From Aquimarina aquimarini (lineage in GTDB: Bacteria > Bacteroidota > Bacteroidia > Flavobacteriales > Flavobacteriaceae), in the NCBI RefSeq assembly GCF_900299535.1, contig NZ_OMKE01000023.1:372001-436000 (forward strand): a DNA stretch of 64,000 bases, in the 5' to 3' direction. The notes below the pieces were generated by a model, which saw only the letters and a list, made by a program, of their open reading frames with translations, did not search any database and was not told the DNA's origin. Position 1 is the stretch's first letter. Each line of letters begins with the position of its first letter. Positions 8,453 to 18,103 of this stretch are shown in pieces. The position numbers and the translations under genes were made by a program.

Positions 8453-9598
8453 ATGAAACCATTTGATGTATACCCATTGTATAATGTAGAACCAGTGAAT
8501 GCATTTGATTGTATTGTAGTAGATAAAAACGGCAAAGAATATTTAGATATGTATGGAGGTCATGCAGTAATCTCTATAGGTCACTCTCATCCATATTATA
8601 TAAAAAAAGTAAAAGAGCAATTAGAAAAAATAGGATTTTACTCAAATGCTGTTCAAAACAGTTTGCAAAACAAGTTAGCCAATAAGTTAGGCAAATTATC
8701 AGGGTATGAAGACTATCAGTTGTTTTTGTGTAACTCTGGAGCAGAAGCAAATGAAAATGCATTAAAACTAGCTTCTTTCTATACAGGGAAATCAAGAGTT
8801 ATTGCATTTAACAATGGTTTTCACGGAAGAACCTCTGCCGCCGTTGCTGCTACAGATAACCAAAGTATCAATGCCCCAATAAATTCGCAACAAGATGTCA
8901 CTTTTTTACCATTAAATAAAATCGAATTGGTGAAAGACGAGTTACAAAAAGGAGGAGTATGTGCAATTATAATAGAACCGATACAAGGAGTAGGAGGACT
9001 CGATGAAGGAACTACTGAATTCTTTAAGGAATTAGAATTCTTATGTAAGGAATTTGATGTGATTCTAATCTTAGATGAAATACAATCGGGGTATGGACGA
9101 AGCGGTAAATTTTTTGCACATCAATATCATGAGATTACACCAGATATTATAACTATAGCAAAAGGCATGGGTAATGGTTTTCCTATAGGAGGAGTATTGA
9201 TAGCACCGCATATAGAACCTAATCATGGAATGCTGGGAACAACCTTTGGGGGAAATCATCTTGCCTGTGCCGCAGCACTAGCAGTTTTAGAGGTGATCGA
9301 ATCAGAAAACCTTATTGATAATGCAAAGTTAACAGGAGAATATTTTATGTCACAAATAGGTCAATTGCCAAGAGTGCAAAAAGTAAAAGGGAGAGGACTG
9401 ATGCTAGGAATAGAGTTTGATTATGAAGTCAGCGAACTACGAAAAAAAATGATTTATGAGCAACGTATTTTTACAGGAGGAGCTATGAATAAAAAACTAA
9501 TAAGAATACTACCGCCTTTGACAATAGGGAAAAAAGAAATAGATCAACTTATCCAAGCATTACAAAATGTAACGCAAGCAGAAAAAGTCGAATTATGA
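8453..9598 (+). CDS. argD: N-acylornithine aminotransferase
   Basis: 381 residues, class III PLP aminotransferase that makes N-acyl-ornithine from the semialdehyde. Visible motifs are the substrate loop NSGAEANENALKLA, HGFHGRT-like FNNGFHGRTSAA, the Asp of ILDEIQSGYGRSGK, and the PLP lysine in ITIAKGMGNGFPIG. The 3' end overlaps proA by four bases (ATGA). The family also contains ornithine aminotransferases; operon context favours the biosynthetic N-acyl form. Confidence 0.93.
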   Translation: MKPFDVYPLYNVEPVNAFDCIVVDKNGKEYLDMYGGHAVISIGHSHPYYIKKVKEQLEKIGFYSNAVQNSLQNKLANKLGKLSGYEDYQLFLCNSGAEANENALKLASFYTGKSRVIAFNNGFHGRTSAAVAATDNQSINAPINSQQDVTFLPLNKIELVKDELQKGGVCAIIIEPIQGVGGLDEGTTEFFKELEFLCKEFDVILILDEIQSGYGRSGKFFAHQYHEITPDIITIAKGMGNGFPIGGVLIAPHIEPNHGMLGTTFGGNHLACAAALAVLEVIESENLIDNAKLTGEYFMSQIGQLPRVQKVKGRGLMLGIEFDYEVSELRKKMIYEQRIFTGGAMNKKLIRILPPLTIGKKEIDQLIQALQNVTQAEKVEL

Positions 9599-10791
9599 AT
9601 ATATCATTAAGCATATCACAAAGAAACTCTGTATTAGAAAGTATGATCACTCTTGTGAATCAAAATAGAGATTCAATTATTAGAGCAAATATAAAAGACA
9701 TACAAAATTATTCTGGTGATGATCTAGCTATGCAAGATCGTCTCAAAGTGAATCAAGATAAGATAGAAGGTATGATTGCAGCATTGATGCAATTATCAAA
9801 ACAAGAAGATCCAATAGGAGTAGAGCGATTTCGGTTTATTCATGAAAATGGTATGGAAGTGTTTAATAAGACTGCCTCTTTTGGTACTGTATTAATTATT
9901 TATGAATCCAGACCAGATGTAACTGTTGAGGCGGCTGGAATTGCTTTTAAATCAGGAAACAAAATTTTGCTTAAAGGAGGTAAAGAATCAGTAAACTCTA
10001 ATCTAGAAATTGTAAACCTTTGGCATCAAGCTTTATCACAGAATAATGTGACTACTGAGTGGATTGAGTATCTTGATTACAATAGACAAAGAACTCAGGA
10101 GTTTTTAGAAAAACCAACTCAAAAGATAGATTTGATTGTCCCTAGAGGAGGAGAAAAACTAATCCATTTCGTTAAAAATCATGCCTCTTGCCCAGTTATA
10201 GTAAGTGGTAGGGGTAATAATTTTGTGTATGTGCATGAGGAAGCAGATAGAGGATTGGCTCTTGATAATATAATCAATGGTAAAACCAATAAAGTTTCTG
10301 CGTGTAACGCTATTGATAAAGTATTGATTGATAAAAATCTGCCTAATAAAGAAGACTTTGTAAATAACCTTATTACTACACTTAAGAATTATAAGATTGA
10401 AATACTAGGAGATAGCTCTTTATCAAAATATGAAGAAGTAAAGCAGATAGAAAAAGATACCGTATGGAATGAAGAATTCTTAGGTTATAAAATTGTAATA
10501 GGAGAAACAGAAGATACTCCAGAAGCAATTTCAAAAATTAATACGTATAGTGGAGGGCATTCGGCTGCTATTATAACCAGAAATCAATCTGTAGCACAAA
10601 CCTTTATGTCTTCTGTAGATTGTGCCGCGGTATATCATAATGCATCTACTCGATTTACAGATGGTTTTCAGCTGGGCCTAGGGGGAGAACTAGCAATAAG
10701 CACAGATAAATTACATCAAAGAGGACCAATAGGGCTCCAACATTTGGTAACCAATAAATGGTATATACATGGCGATGGGCAAATTAGATAA
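9595..10791 (+). CDS. proA: Gamma-glutamyl phosphate reductase (glutamate-5-semialdehyde dehydrogenase)
   Basis: 398 residues. Reduces gamma-glutamyl phosphate in proline synthesis. Family landmarks are YESRPDVTVEAAG, NKILLKGGKE, LIVPRGG and the catalytic Cys in KVSACNAID (about residue 237). The start overlaps the argD stop and the 3' end overlaps proB by 23 nt. The order proA before proB is the reverse of many proteobacteria but usual in Bacteroidetes arginine operons. Confidence 0.95.
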   Translation: MNISLSISQRNSVLESMITLVNQNRDSIIRANIKDIQNYSGDDLAMQDRLKVNQDKIEGMIAALMQLSKQEDPIGVERFRFIHENGMEVFNKTASFGTVLIIYESRPDVTVEAAGIAFKSGNKILLKGGKESVNSNLEIVNLWHQALSQNNVTTEWIEYLDYNRQRTQEFLEKPTQKIDLIVPRGGEKLIHFVKNHASCPVIVSGRGNNFVYVHEEADRGLALDNIINGKTNKVSACNAIDKVLIDKNLPNKEDFVNNLITTLKNYKIEILGDSSLSKYEEVKQIEKDTVWNEEFLGYKIVIGETEDTPEAISKINTYSGGHSAAIITRNQSVAQTFMSSVDCAAVYHNASTRFTDGFQLGLGGELAISTDKLHQRGPIGLQHLVTNKWYIHGDGQIR

Positions 10792-11596
10792 AAAAAGAAT
10801 TGTACTTAAGTTGGGATCCAATGTCTTAACCAAAGAAACAAACCATATCTCTAGAGGTAAAATAGAAGATATAGGGCGTCAAATTATGGTTTTGCAAGAT
10901 ACTTATGAATTTGTGATAGTAAGCTCTGGAGCAATTGCAGTAGCAAAACAATTTGTAAATCTAGAAAGTAATGGCGTTGCTATTAATGTAAAACAAGCAT
11001 TGGCATCAATAGGTCAACCACATTTGATGCGCATATTTCAGGAAAGCTTTAGAGATTTAGGATTGTTGACATCACAATGTTTATTATCATATTCAGATTT
11101 CGAAAAAGAACAATCTCAGCAAAATATAATAAATACAATCAATGTGCTACTGGCAAATAATTATATCCCAATTATCAATGAGAATGACACGGTTGCTACA
11201 GATGAGATTCAATTTGGGGATAATGATAAACTAGCAGGGCTTACAGCTTCACTATTAGATGCCGATTTATTGGTTATAGCAACAAATACTGATGGAATTT
11301 ATACAAAAGAATCAGTACATAATAACGCATACCAAACTATTAGTCATGTAGTTGATGTAGCGTCATTAGAAGAAGAAGTAGTAACCTCTATTTCTACTCA
11401 TGGCACGGGGGGAATGAAATCTAAAATAGAAGCCGCGCAAATTGCTCAAAAAGCAAATATAGAAACATGGATAGTAAATGGAGTGAATGATAACTTTATA
11501 ATAGATGCCATTCAAGATAAAAAACCGTTTACAAAAATATCTTTTGAGAGCAATCTTAAACAGCACCCCGAAAAAATAATAATACCAATAAAATAG
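10769..11596 (+). CDS. proB: Glutamate 5-kinase, short form without PUA domain
   Basis: 275 residues. Phosphorylates glutamate for proline synthesis. It has the amino-acid kinase fold: KRIVLKLGSNVLTKE near the N-terminus, VSSGAIAVAK, and the substrate/ATP region INENDTVATDEIQFGDNDKLA followed by GTGGMKSKIEAA. It stops after the kinase domain, whereas the E. coli enzyme (about 367 residues) has an extra C-terminal PUA domain. ATG codons at 10769 and 10775 are both possible starts; both lie inside proA. Confidence 0.93.
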   Translation: MAMGKLDKKRIVLKLGSNVLTKETNHISRGKIEDIGRQIMVLQDTYEFVIVSSGAIAVAKQFVNLESNGVAINVKQALASIGQPHLMRIFQESFRDLGLLTSQCLLSYSDFEKEQSQQNIINTINVLLANNYIPIINENDTVATDEIQFGDNDKLAGLTASLLDADLLVIATNTDGIYTKESVHNNAYQTISHVVDVASLEEEVVTSISTHGTGGMKSKIEAAQIAQKANIETWIVNGVNDNFIIDAIQDKKPFTKISFESNLKQHPEKIIIPIK

Positions 11597-11607
11597 AAGA
11601 AAAATAA

Positions 11608-12555
11608 ATGAATAATTACTTTTCCATACAAGATATTGATTCATTACCTGATTGGGTAGACGAAGCTATAAAAATAAAAAAAGATCCTTTATCAGGTAAA
11701 AACTTGGGAAGAGATAAAACCATTGGATTATTATTTTTTAATCCCAGTTTACGTACTCGACTTAGCACGCAAAAAGCAGCATTAAATTTAGGAATGAATG
11801 TCATAGTAATGAATTTTACGGGAGAAGGATGGTCGTTGGAGTATGGAGATGGGATCGTTATGAATCAAGGAAATTCTGAGCATATAAAAGAAGCAGCACA
11901 AGTAGTATCTCAATATTGTGATGTATTAGGAATACGTGCATTTGCAAAACTAGAAAATAGAGAAGATGATTATAATGAGAAAGTTCTTAAAAGTTTTATA
12001 AAACACAGTACAATTCCTGTAATTAATATGGAGAGTGCTACAGGACATCCATTACAAGCATTGACAGATGCTATAACAATTACAGAGAATCAAAAAAATA
12101 AAAAACCAAAGGTTGTACTATCATGGGCACCACATCCAAAAGCCTTACCACAGGCAGTTGCTAATTCTTTTGTAGAGATGATGCAACATATGGATGCAAA
12201 TTTTGTAATCACCCACCCTGTGGGATTTGAGTTAGCCAGTCATATTACTAAGCAGGTGCCTATTGATTACAACCAGAAAAATGCATTAAAAGATGCAGAC
12301 TTTGTATATATCAAGAATTGGAGTTCTTATCAAGACTACGGTAAAACATTGGACAACGATCTCTCATGGAAAATGACTCAAGAAAAGATGGAGTTAACTA
12401 ATGAAGCAAAATTTATGCATTGCTTACCAGTAAGAAGAAATGTTGTTGTAGATGATGCTGTAATTGATAGTAAAAACTCTTTGGTTATTGAGCAAGCTAA
12501 TAATAGAACGTATGCAGCACAATTGGTACTAACAAAAATATTAGAAAAATCATAA
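11608..12555 (+). CDS. argF': N-succinylornithine (or N-acetylornithine) carbamoyltransferase
   Basis: 315 residues, carbamoyltransferase fold. The carbamoyl-phosphate loop reads FNPSLRTRLSTQKAA rather than the STRT of classical OTCases, and other anchors are GHPLQALTDAITI and HCLPVRRNVVVDD. This is the sequence style of the Bacteroidetes enzyme shown in Bacteroides fragilis to act on N-succinyl-ornithine; the related Xanthomonas enzyme uses N-acetyl-ornithine. The pathway would thus carry acylated intermediates to acyl-citrulline, with deacylation afterwards by ArgE. Family placement is clear; the acyl group used here is inference. It starts 11 nt after proB. Confidence 0.9.
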   Translation: MNNYFSIQDIDSLPDWVDEAIKIKKDPLSGKNLGRDKTIGLLFFNPSLRTRLSTQKAALNLGMNVIVMNFTGEGWSLEYGDGIVMNQGNSEHIKEAAQVVSQYCDVLGIRAFAKLENREDDYNEKVLKSFIKHSTIPVINMESATGHPLQALTDAITITENQKNKKPKVVLSWAPHPKALPQAVANSFVEMMQHMDANFVITHPVGFELASHITKQVPIDYNQKNALKDADFVYIKNWSSYQDYGKTLDNDLSWKMTQEKMELTNEAKFMHCLPVRRNVVVDDAVIDSKNSLVIEQANNRTYAAQLVLTKILEKS

Positions 12556-12556
12556 A

Positions 12557-13339
12557 ATGAAGAAGGAAACATTATTTGTAGCCAAAATAGGAGGTAATAT
12601 TATAGGTGATAAAAAAGCGTTAACTTCTTTTTTAGAAGGTTTTTCTAAAATAGAAGGGCCAAAAATATTGGTGCACGGAGGAGGAAAATATGCAACCCAA
12701 TTAGCAAATAAATTAGAGGTGAAAACTGAAATGATTGATGGACGAAGAATTACCTCGGCAGAAAACCTAGATATTGTTGTAATGACATATGCAGGATTAT
12801 TAAATAAAACCATCGTTTCAGAATTACAAAGTAGTGATTGTAATGCTTTAGGATTAACAGGTGCAGATGCAAATAGTATTCTGGCAAAAAAAAGACCTGT
12901 TAATTTTATTGATTATGGATATGTTGGTGATGTGGTAAAAGTAAATGATAGTTCTATTAAAATGTTTTTGAATCAAGGGATTACCCCCGTTTATTGTGCA
13001 GTTACACATGACGGAAAAGGACAATTGTTGAATACAAATGCAGATACCATAGCATCAGAAATAGCCTCGGCAATGAGTAAAGAGTATGAGGTATCTCTGT
13101 TTTATTGTTTTGAATTACAAGGCGTATTAGAAAATATAGATGATAAGAACTCTGTAATAGAACACATAAATTTAAAAAAATACACAGAATTAATAAACGC
13201 TAATATTATTTCTGAAGGAATGTTACCCAAGCTTCAAAATTGTTTTGATGCATTACAAAAACAGGTAAGCAAAGTACATATAGCCAATGCAGATTTTATA
13301 AATGATAGTAGAACCAAACATACAACATTGAGTTTATAA
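12557..13339 (+). CDS. argB: N-acylglutamate kinase
   Basis: 260 residues, amino-acid kinase family. It phosphorylates N-acyl-glutamate, the second arginine step. Visible motifs are FVAKIGGNIIGDKK (Lys-Gly-Gly loop), KILVHGGGKYATQLA, GLTGADANSILAKKR and NTNADTIASEIASAM. It begins one base after the argF' stop and is followed three bases later by argE. There is no N-terminal extension of the kind found in arginine-sensitive hexameric enzymes, so allosteric feedback cannot be assumed. Confidence 0.93.
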   Translation: MKKETLFVAKIGGNIIGDKKALTSFLEGFSKIEGPKILVHGGGKYATQLANKLEVKTEMIDGRRITSAENLDIVVMTYAGLLNKTIVSELQSSDCNALGLTGADANSILAKKRPVNFIDYGYVGDVVKVNDSSIKMFLNQGITPVYCAVTHDGKGQLLNTNADTIASEIASAMSKEYEVSLFYCFELQGVLENIDDKNSVIEHINLKKYTELINANIISEGMLPKLQNCFDALQKQVSKVHIANADFINDSRTKHTTLSL

Positions 13340-13342
13340 GCG

Positions 13343-14407
13343 ATGATTACAAAACTTACACAACAGGCAATAGAGCTTTTGCATCAGCTGATAGAAACGC
13401 CTTCTTTTTCATCAGAAGAAGATAAAACAGCTACATTGATCGAAAATTGGTTTATCAAAAATGAGATTCCTTTTACAAGAGAAAACAATAATATCTGGGC
13501 ATACAATAAATATTTTGATGCGTCAAAGCAAACAATTTTGTTAAACTCACATCATGATACCGTAAAACCAAATGGTAATTATACCAACGACCCTTTTAAA
13601 GCATTTGTAGAAGATGGAAAATTATTCGGTTTAGGAAGCAATGATGCAGGAGGTTGTCTGGTTTCTTTGATAGCTACCTTTACATATTTATATGCTAAGG
13701 CAGATCTGAAATACAATATTGTAATTGTTGCTTCTGCAGAAGAGGAGAGTAGTGGACCTCTTGGGTTAAAAAGTGTATTAAAATACCTTAAAAATGTTGA
13801 ATTTGGTATTATTGGAGAACCTACACTTATGCAATTAGCAGTCGCAGAAAAAGGACTTTTGGTACTTGATGTTTCTGTAAAAGGAACAGCGAGCCATGCT
13901 GCACATCCTAATGAAGATAATGCGATATATAATGCTATAAAGGTAATTCAATGGTTTAAAACTTATGAATTTGAAAAATCATCATCAACATTGGGTAATG
14001 TAAAGATGACAGTAACACAAATCAATGCTGGGAAACAGCATAATGTTGTACCCGCTAGTTGTAACCTTGTGATCGATATAAGAGTAAATGATAAGTATAG
14101 GAATAAAGAAATTCTAGAAGTAATAGATAAAGAATTATCTCAATTTGCTGAGATAAAACCAAGATCATTACATCTAGGCTCTTCATCTATTCCAATAGCT
14201 CATCCTATTGTGCAATCAGGAATCGCATTAGGTAGGAGTACATATGGATCTCCAACTTTATCAGATCAATCTGTATTGAGTTGCCCATCATTAAAATTAG
14301 GACCAGGAGATTCAACACGATCACATTCTGCAGATGAATTCATCTATATAGAAGAAATCAAAGAAGGAATAGCATTGTATATAAAAATTTTAGAAGGAAT
14401 TCTGTAG
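13343..14407 (+). CDS. argE: N-acyl-citrulline/ornithine deacylase, M20 family
   Basis: 354 residues, M20 zinc metallopeptidase fold. Metal ligands and catalytic acids are seen in LLNSHHDTVKPN, FGLGSNDAGGCL, ASAEEESSG, IIGEPT and, near the C-terminus, RSHSADEFIYIEE. The dimerisation-domain His is in GTASHAAHPNEDNA. In an ArgF' pathway its substrate would be N-acyl-citrulline rather than N-acyl-ornithine. It follows argB by 3 nt. Confidence 0.92.
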   Translation: MITKLTQQAIELLHQLIETPSFSSEEDKTATLIENWFIKNEIPFTRENNNIWAYNKYFDASKQTILLNSHHDTVKPNGNYTNDPFKAFVEDGKLFGLGSNDAGGCLVSLIATFTYLYAKADLKYNIVIVASAEEESSGPLGLKSVLKYLKNVEFGIIGEPTLMQLAVAEKGLLVLDVSVKGTASHAAHPNEDNAIYNAIKVIQWFKTYEFEKSSSTLGNVKMTVTQINAGKQHNVVPASCNLVIDIRVNDKYRNKEILEVIDKELSQFAEIKPRSLHLGSSSIPIAHPIVQSGIALGRSTYGSPTLSDQSVLSCPSLKLGPGDSTRSHSADEFIYIEEIKEGIALYIKILEGIL

Positions 14408-14463
14408 AATAAACAAAACCTTACAATAAGAATTCAAAGAACCAAACATAATAAAAAAAAAGA

Positions 14464-15741
14464 ATGAAACTTTGGGATAAAGGACTACCAACAGATCAAA
14501 AAATTGATGTATTCACTGTAGGTAATGATAGACAGTTGGATTTAGTAATAGCTAAATATGATGTGCAAGCTACATTAGCTCATGCCAAAATGTTATATAA
14601 GATTAAGTTACTTTCTGATAAAGACATCACAGCGATAGAAAAAGAGTTGAATGTATTAACGAAAGATATAGAGCAAGGAACATTTATAATTGAAGATCAT
14701 TTTGAAGATGTGCATTCTAAAATAGAGTTTGTTTTGATAGAAAAAATAGGAGATGCAGGAAAACGAATTCATACAGCAAGATCGCGTAATGATCAGGTTT
14801 TGGTAGCAATGCATTTATATCTCAAAGATGAGTTAATACAAATCAAATCTCAGATTAAGGAGCTGGCACATGACTTATTAATCAAGGCAGAAACCTATAA
14901 AGATATATTGCTTCCTGGGTATACACATTTACAAATAGCAATGCCATCTTCTTTTGGTTTATGGTTTTCTTCTTATGCAGAAAGTTTTATAGATGATTTA
15001 TATTTTATAAATGCAGCAATAAAAATTGTAGACCAGAATCCTTTAGGAAGCGCAGCAGGGTATGGTAGTTCGTTTCCGATAGATAGAGAATATACAACTC
15101 GAGAATTAGGTTTTGAAACTTTAAAATATAATGTGGTAGCTGCACAAATGAGTAGAGGGAAATCAGAAAAATCTACTGCTTTTGCTATGAGCAGTGCGGC
15201 AGGAACGCTCTCTAAGTTAGCAACAGATGTTTGTTTGTATATGAGTCAGAATTTTGATTTTATGAGTATCCCTTCAAAATTTACAACAGGCTCTAGCATT
15301 ATGCCACACAAGAAAAACCCTGATGTTTTTGAGTTAATTAGAGGCAAGTGTAATAAAATTCAAGCATTACCCTATGAATTAAGTTTATTAATAAATAACT
15401 TACCTAGTGGTTATCATAGAGATTTTCAATTGCTTAAAGAAGGAGTAATACCTGCTATTCAAAATTTGAAAGCATCTTTAGAAATGGCCTCATATGCTCT
15501 TAAGAATGTTGAGGTAAACAAGAATATTTTGGATGATGATAGATATGATTATTTATTTAGTGTAGATACATTAAATGAATTGGTAATGCAAGGAATGTCT
15601 TTTAGAGATGCATATGTAAAAATTGGTCTTGATATTGAAAAAGGAGAGTATACTCCAGAAAAAAATACAAAGCATAGTCATATAGGTAGTATTAACAATC
15701 TATGCCTCAAAGAGATTAAAAAAAAATTAGAACAAGTATAG
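14464..15741 (+). CDS. argH: Argininosuccinate lyase
   Basis: 425 residues. Splits argininosuccinate into arginine and fumarate, the last arginine step. Fumarase/aspartase superfamily motifs are HTARSRNDQVL, the catalytic-His region LPGYTHLQIAMPSS, and the signature TTGSSIMPHKKNPDVFE. It is the last gene of the operon, 56 nt after argE; a hairpin with T-rich tail lies 160 nt downstream. Confidence 0.96.
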   Translation: MKLWDKGLPTDQKIDVFTVGNDRQLDLVIAKYDVQATLAHAKMLYKIKLLSDKDITAIEKELNVLTKDIEQGTFIIEDHFEDVHSKIEFVLIEKIGDAGKRIHTARSRNDQVLVAMHLYLKDELIQIKSQIKELAHDLLIKAETYKDILLPGYTHLQIAMPSSFGLWFSSYAESFIDDLYFINAAIKIVDQNPLGSAAGYGSSFPIDREYTTRELGFETLKYNVVAAQMSRGKSEKSTAFAMSSAAGTLSKLATDVCLYMSQNFDFMSIPSKFTTGSSIMPHKKNPDVFELIRGKCNKIQALPYELSLLINNLPSGYHRDFQLLKEGVIPAIQNLKASLEMASYALKNVEVNKNILDDDRYDYLFSVDTLNELVMQGMSFRDAYVKIGLDIEKGEYTPEKNTKHSHIGSINNLCLKEIKKKLEQV

Positions 15742-15895
15742 TATAATAAAGAATGCTTTTTCTCTGATTATATCGTTGTTGGACGATTAAATTTTGACAG
15801 TATAAATAAAAAAAATATATTACCCATATTGAAAAGAAGCTGAAGCATGTTTAATTGAGTGTAAGTTGAGTTAGTTTAATTTTTTTGCTTCGGCC

Positions 15896-15943
15896 TAGAC
15901 CCCCAGAGGAGTTGTTAACCACTGGGGGTTGCTTTTTCTTTTA
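15896..15943 (+). terminator. Terminator-like hairpin downstream of argH
   Basis: ACCCCCAG (15899-15906) pairs with CTGGGGGT (15922-15929) around a 15-nt loop; TGCTTTTTCTTTT follows. Best read as the end of the arginine/proline operon. The words TAGACCCCC and AGGGC-CAC-TACTT-CAAA-AGAAG-ATTAG around it recur, on the opposite strand, in the GC-rich island upstream of the operon. Confidence 0.6.
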
Positions 15944-15972
15944 GGGCACCATACTTTCAAATAGAAGAATGA

Positions 15973-16329
15973 TTAGTTGATAATTTGGGTGAGATCATTA
16001 ACGACACTAATATTATGTCTGAGACTCGCAAAAAGAATAAATAAAATAATTATCGCAACAAGAAATCCTAATAAAGTACCATTATTAGTACTTGATAGTT
16101 TTTTAGATGTCTTCAAATAAGCTTTAGATAGTTTTTTGGTATAATTGGATACCAATGCAAAAGCAGGAGCAAAAATTAATATAACTACCAGCATATCAAT
16201 TAATACCAATAGATACCCCTGTTGGTCAATATGTTTTTTTACATATTTTAAGATAAATTCATTAATAAGTGTAGCAGATAAAACAGCTACAGTATAAATA
16301 GCATATTTGGTAATTTGTCTATTATTCAT
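15973..16329 (-). CDS. Small integral membrane protein, function unknown
   Basis: 118 residues with about three hydrophobic segments: YAIYTVAVLSATLINEFIL near the N-terminus, LLVLIDMLVVILIFAPAFAL in the middle and TLLGFLVAIIILFILFASL near the C-terminus. Between the last two is a Lys/Ser-rich loop (KKLSKAYLKTSKKLS). No motif was recognised. It is convergent with the arg operon and stands alone; codon use matches its neighbours. Confidence 0.65.
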   Translation of the reverse strand: MNNRQITKYAIYTVAVLSATLINEFILKYVKKHIDQQGYLLVLIDMLVVILIFAPAFALVSNYTKKLSKAYLKTSKKLSSTNNGTLLGFLVAIIILFILFASLRHNISVVNDLTQIIN

Positions 16330-16681
16330 AATAAAGGGGGCAATTATTCTTATATATAGATTAGTTATGGCGGTTAAGATAAAATGTTAGGTATTATATT
16401 CAAAGAAAAGGGTACACAAAATGCTATGAATTTTGGATAGAGAAATATACTAGTAATAAAAAACAATCATCAAATTAAAATATCTAAAAACCAGATATAC
16501 TTTTCTGCCACATTTTTGTATTTTTAGTTTTAAAATTTACATTAAGACAAGATCTATTGTTACCCCCTCTATATTTTATTTATTAACCATAATTTTAGAG
16601 AATTTACGGTATTAAGAACAAGCGGCAATATTTTAAATTGAATTTATTGAAGCACGGTAGCAATTCTAAAGTACACAAAAA
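16330..16681. other. Gene-free stretch upstream of the histidine kinase
   Basis: About 350 bases between divergent genes. AT-rich; no convincing promoter pair, operator or hairpin was found by eye. Confidence 0.4.
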
Positions 16682-18103
16682 ATGAAGCTATCAATTGTTT
16701 TTAAAGTTTTTCAAATAACAATAATCATTATGTTGATTATTATTATTGTACTTACTCTGTTTTTACAGAAAAACCATAAAGAATTACAAAAGGCAGAGAA
16801 CATACGATATAAATCCTATGTTATTGCAGAAGAGTTGAAACAAAGTTCAGATGATTTAACTCGTTATTGTAGATCTTATGTCTTGACCAGTGATAGTATA
16901 TGGGAAAACAAATATCTAAAAGTACTTGATATCAGGAATGGTAAACTACCACGGCCAGATGGTCATACTATTTCCTTACTAGATAGCATGAAAAAATTAG
17001 GATTTACAAAACCTGAATTTGATAAATTAAAGGTAGCCGAAAATAACTCTAATGAATTGGTATGGACAGAAAAAGTAGCATTTAATGCTGTAAAAGGATT
17101 GTTTGATGATGGTAGTGGTAAATTTTCTATTAAAGCTAGTCCAGATATTGAAATGGCTAGGCGTATCATGTTTGATAAAAAATACCATGATGAAAAAAAA
17201 ATGATTATGGCACCTATTCGTGATTTTTTTAAGATGTTAGACAAAAGAACTCATGATGCGGTTATAGCGTATAAAGTTTTTAATAACAGTTTATTAAGGG
17301 TAGTAATTGGTTTAATTTTTTTAATATTAGTAATTGGCGTCATTTCATTTTTTATTGTACTTAAAAATATTATACAAAAAATGAATGTCTTAGAAGCATC
17401 AAACAAATTAGTAATGACCAAAAATGATGAACTATCGCGGTTTACTTATATAGCATCACACGATCTACAAGAACCATTAAATACAATAATTAGTTTTTCA
17501 AAATTATTAAAAGAAGGGTATCATGATAAATTAGAAGGAATAGGACAAAAAAGTATTGAAATTATTGATGAGTCAACAATGCGAATGAGAAGTCTTACTA
17601 CAGATTTATTAGAATATTCGAGAATTGGCAGAAAAGTAAAACCAGAAATAATAGATGTAAACAAACTCCTAGAAAACATAAAATTAGATTTAACAGAATT
17701 GATTGATAAAAATAATGTAACTATAACTTATAATAACTTGGCTGAAGTATCAGCCTACAGAAATGAATTAAGGATGTTATTCTTAAACTTAATTACCAAT
17801 GCTATCAAATACAGAAAAGAAACTGTAGCTCCCGAAATTACAATTGAGTTTGAAGAAGGGAAGGATGAGTATACGTACGCTGTGATTGATAATGGTATAG
17901 GAATAGATATGCAGTTTAAGGATAAGATATTTGAAATTTTTCAACGCTTGCATACAAATGACCAATACAGTGGTACTGGAATTGGTTTAGCTAATTGTAA
18001 AAGAATTGTAGAACTACATAAAGGAGAAATCTGGGTACGTTCTGAAGTAGGTAAAGGAAGTAAGTTTTTGTTCACCATAAAAAAAGATTTAATAAATGGA
18101 TAA
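16682..18103 (+). CDS. Membrane sensor histidine kinase (Cph1-like HisKA)
   Basis: 473 residues. An N-terminal membrane segment (about 7-26) and a second (about 198-229) bracket a periplasmic sensor of about 170 residues with YCRSYVLTSDSIWENKYL, reminiscent of CHASE3-type four-helix sensors. The kinase core follows: H-box YIASHDLQEPLNTI with phosphorylated His near residue 260, N-box LNLITNAIKYRKE, G1 VIDNGIGIDM, F-box FEIFQRLHTN, and G2 GTGIGLANCKRIVE. No HAMP domain is evident. It overlaps the next gene, a receiver-only regulator, by 8 nt, so the two form one signalling unit. The signal is unknown. Confidence 0.9.
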   Translation: MKLSIVFKVFQITIIIMLIIIIVLTLFLQKNHKELQKAENIRYKSYVIAEELKQSSDDLTRYCRSYVLTSDSIWENKYLKVLDIRNGKLPRPDGHTISLLDSMKKLGFTKPEFDKLKVAENNSNELVWTEKVAFNAVKGLFDDGSGKFSIKASPDIEMARRIMFDKKYHDEKKMIMAPIRDFFKMLDKRTHDAVIAYKVFNNSLLRVVIGLIFLILVIGVISFFIVLKNIIQKMNVLEASNKLVMTKNDELSRFTYIASHDLQEPLNTIISFSKLLKEGYHDKLEGIGQKSIEIIDESTMRMRSLTTDLLEYSRIGRKVKPEIIDVNKLLENIKLDLTELIDKNNVTITYNNLAEVSAYRNELRMLFLNLITNAIKYRKETVAPEITIEFEEGKDEYTYAVIDNGIGIDMQFKDKIFEIFQRLHTNDQYSGTGIGLANCKRIVELHKGEIWVRSEVGKGSKFLFTIKKDLING

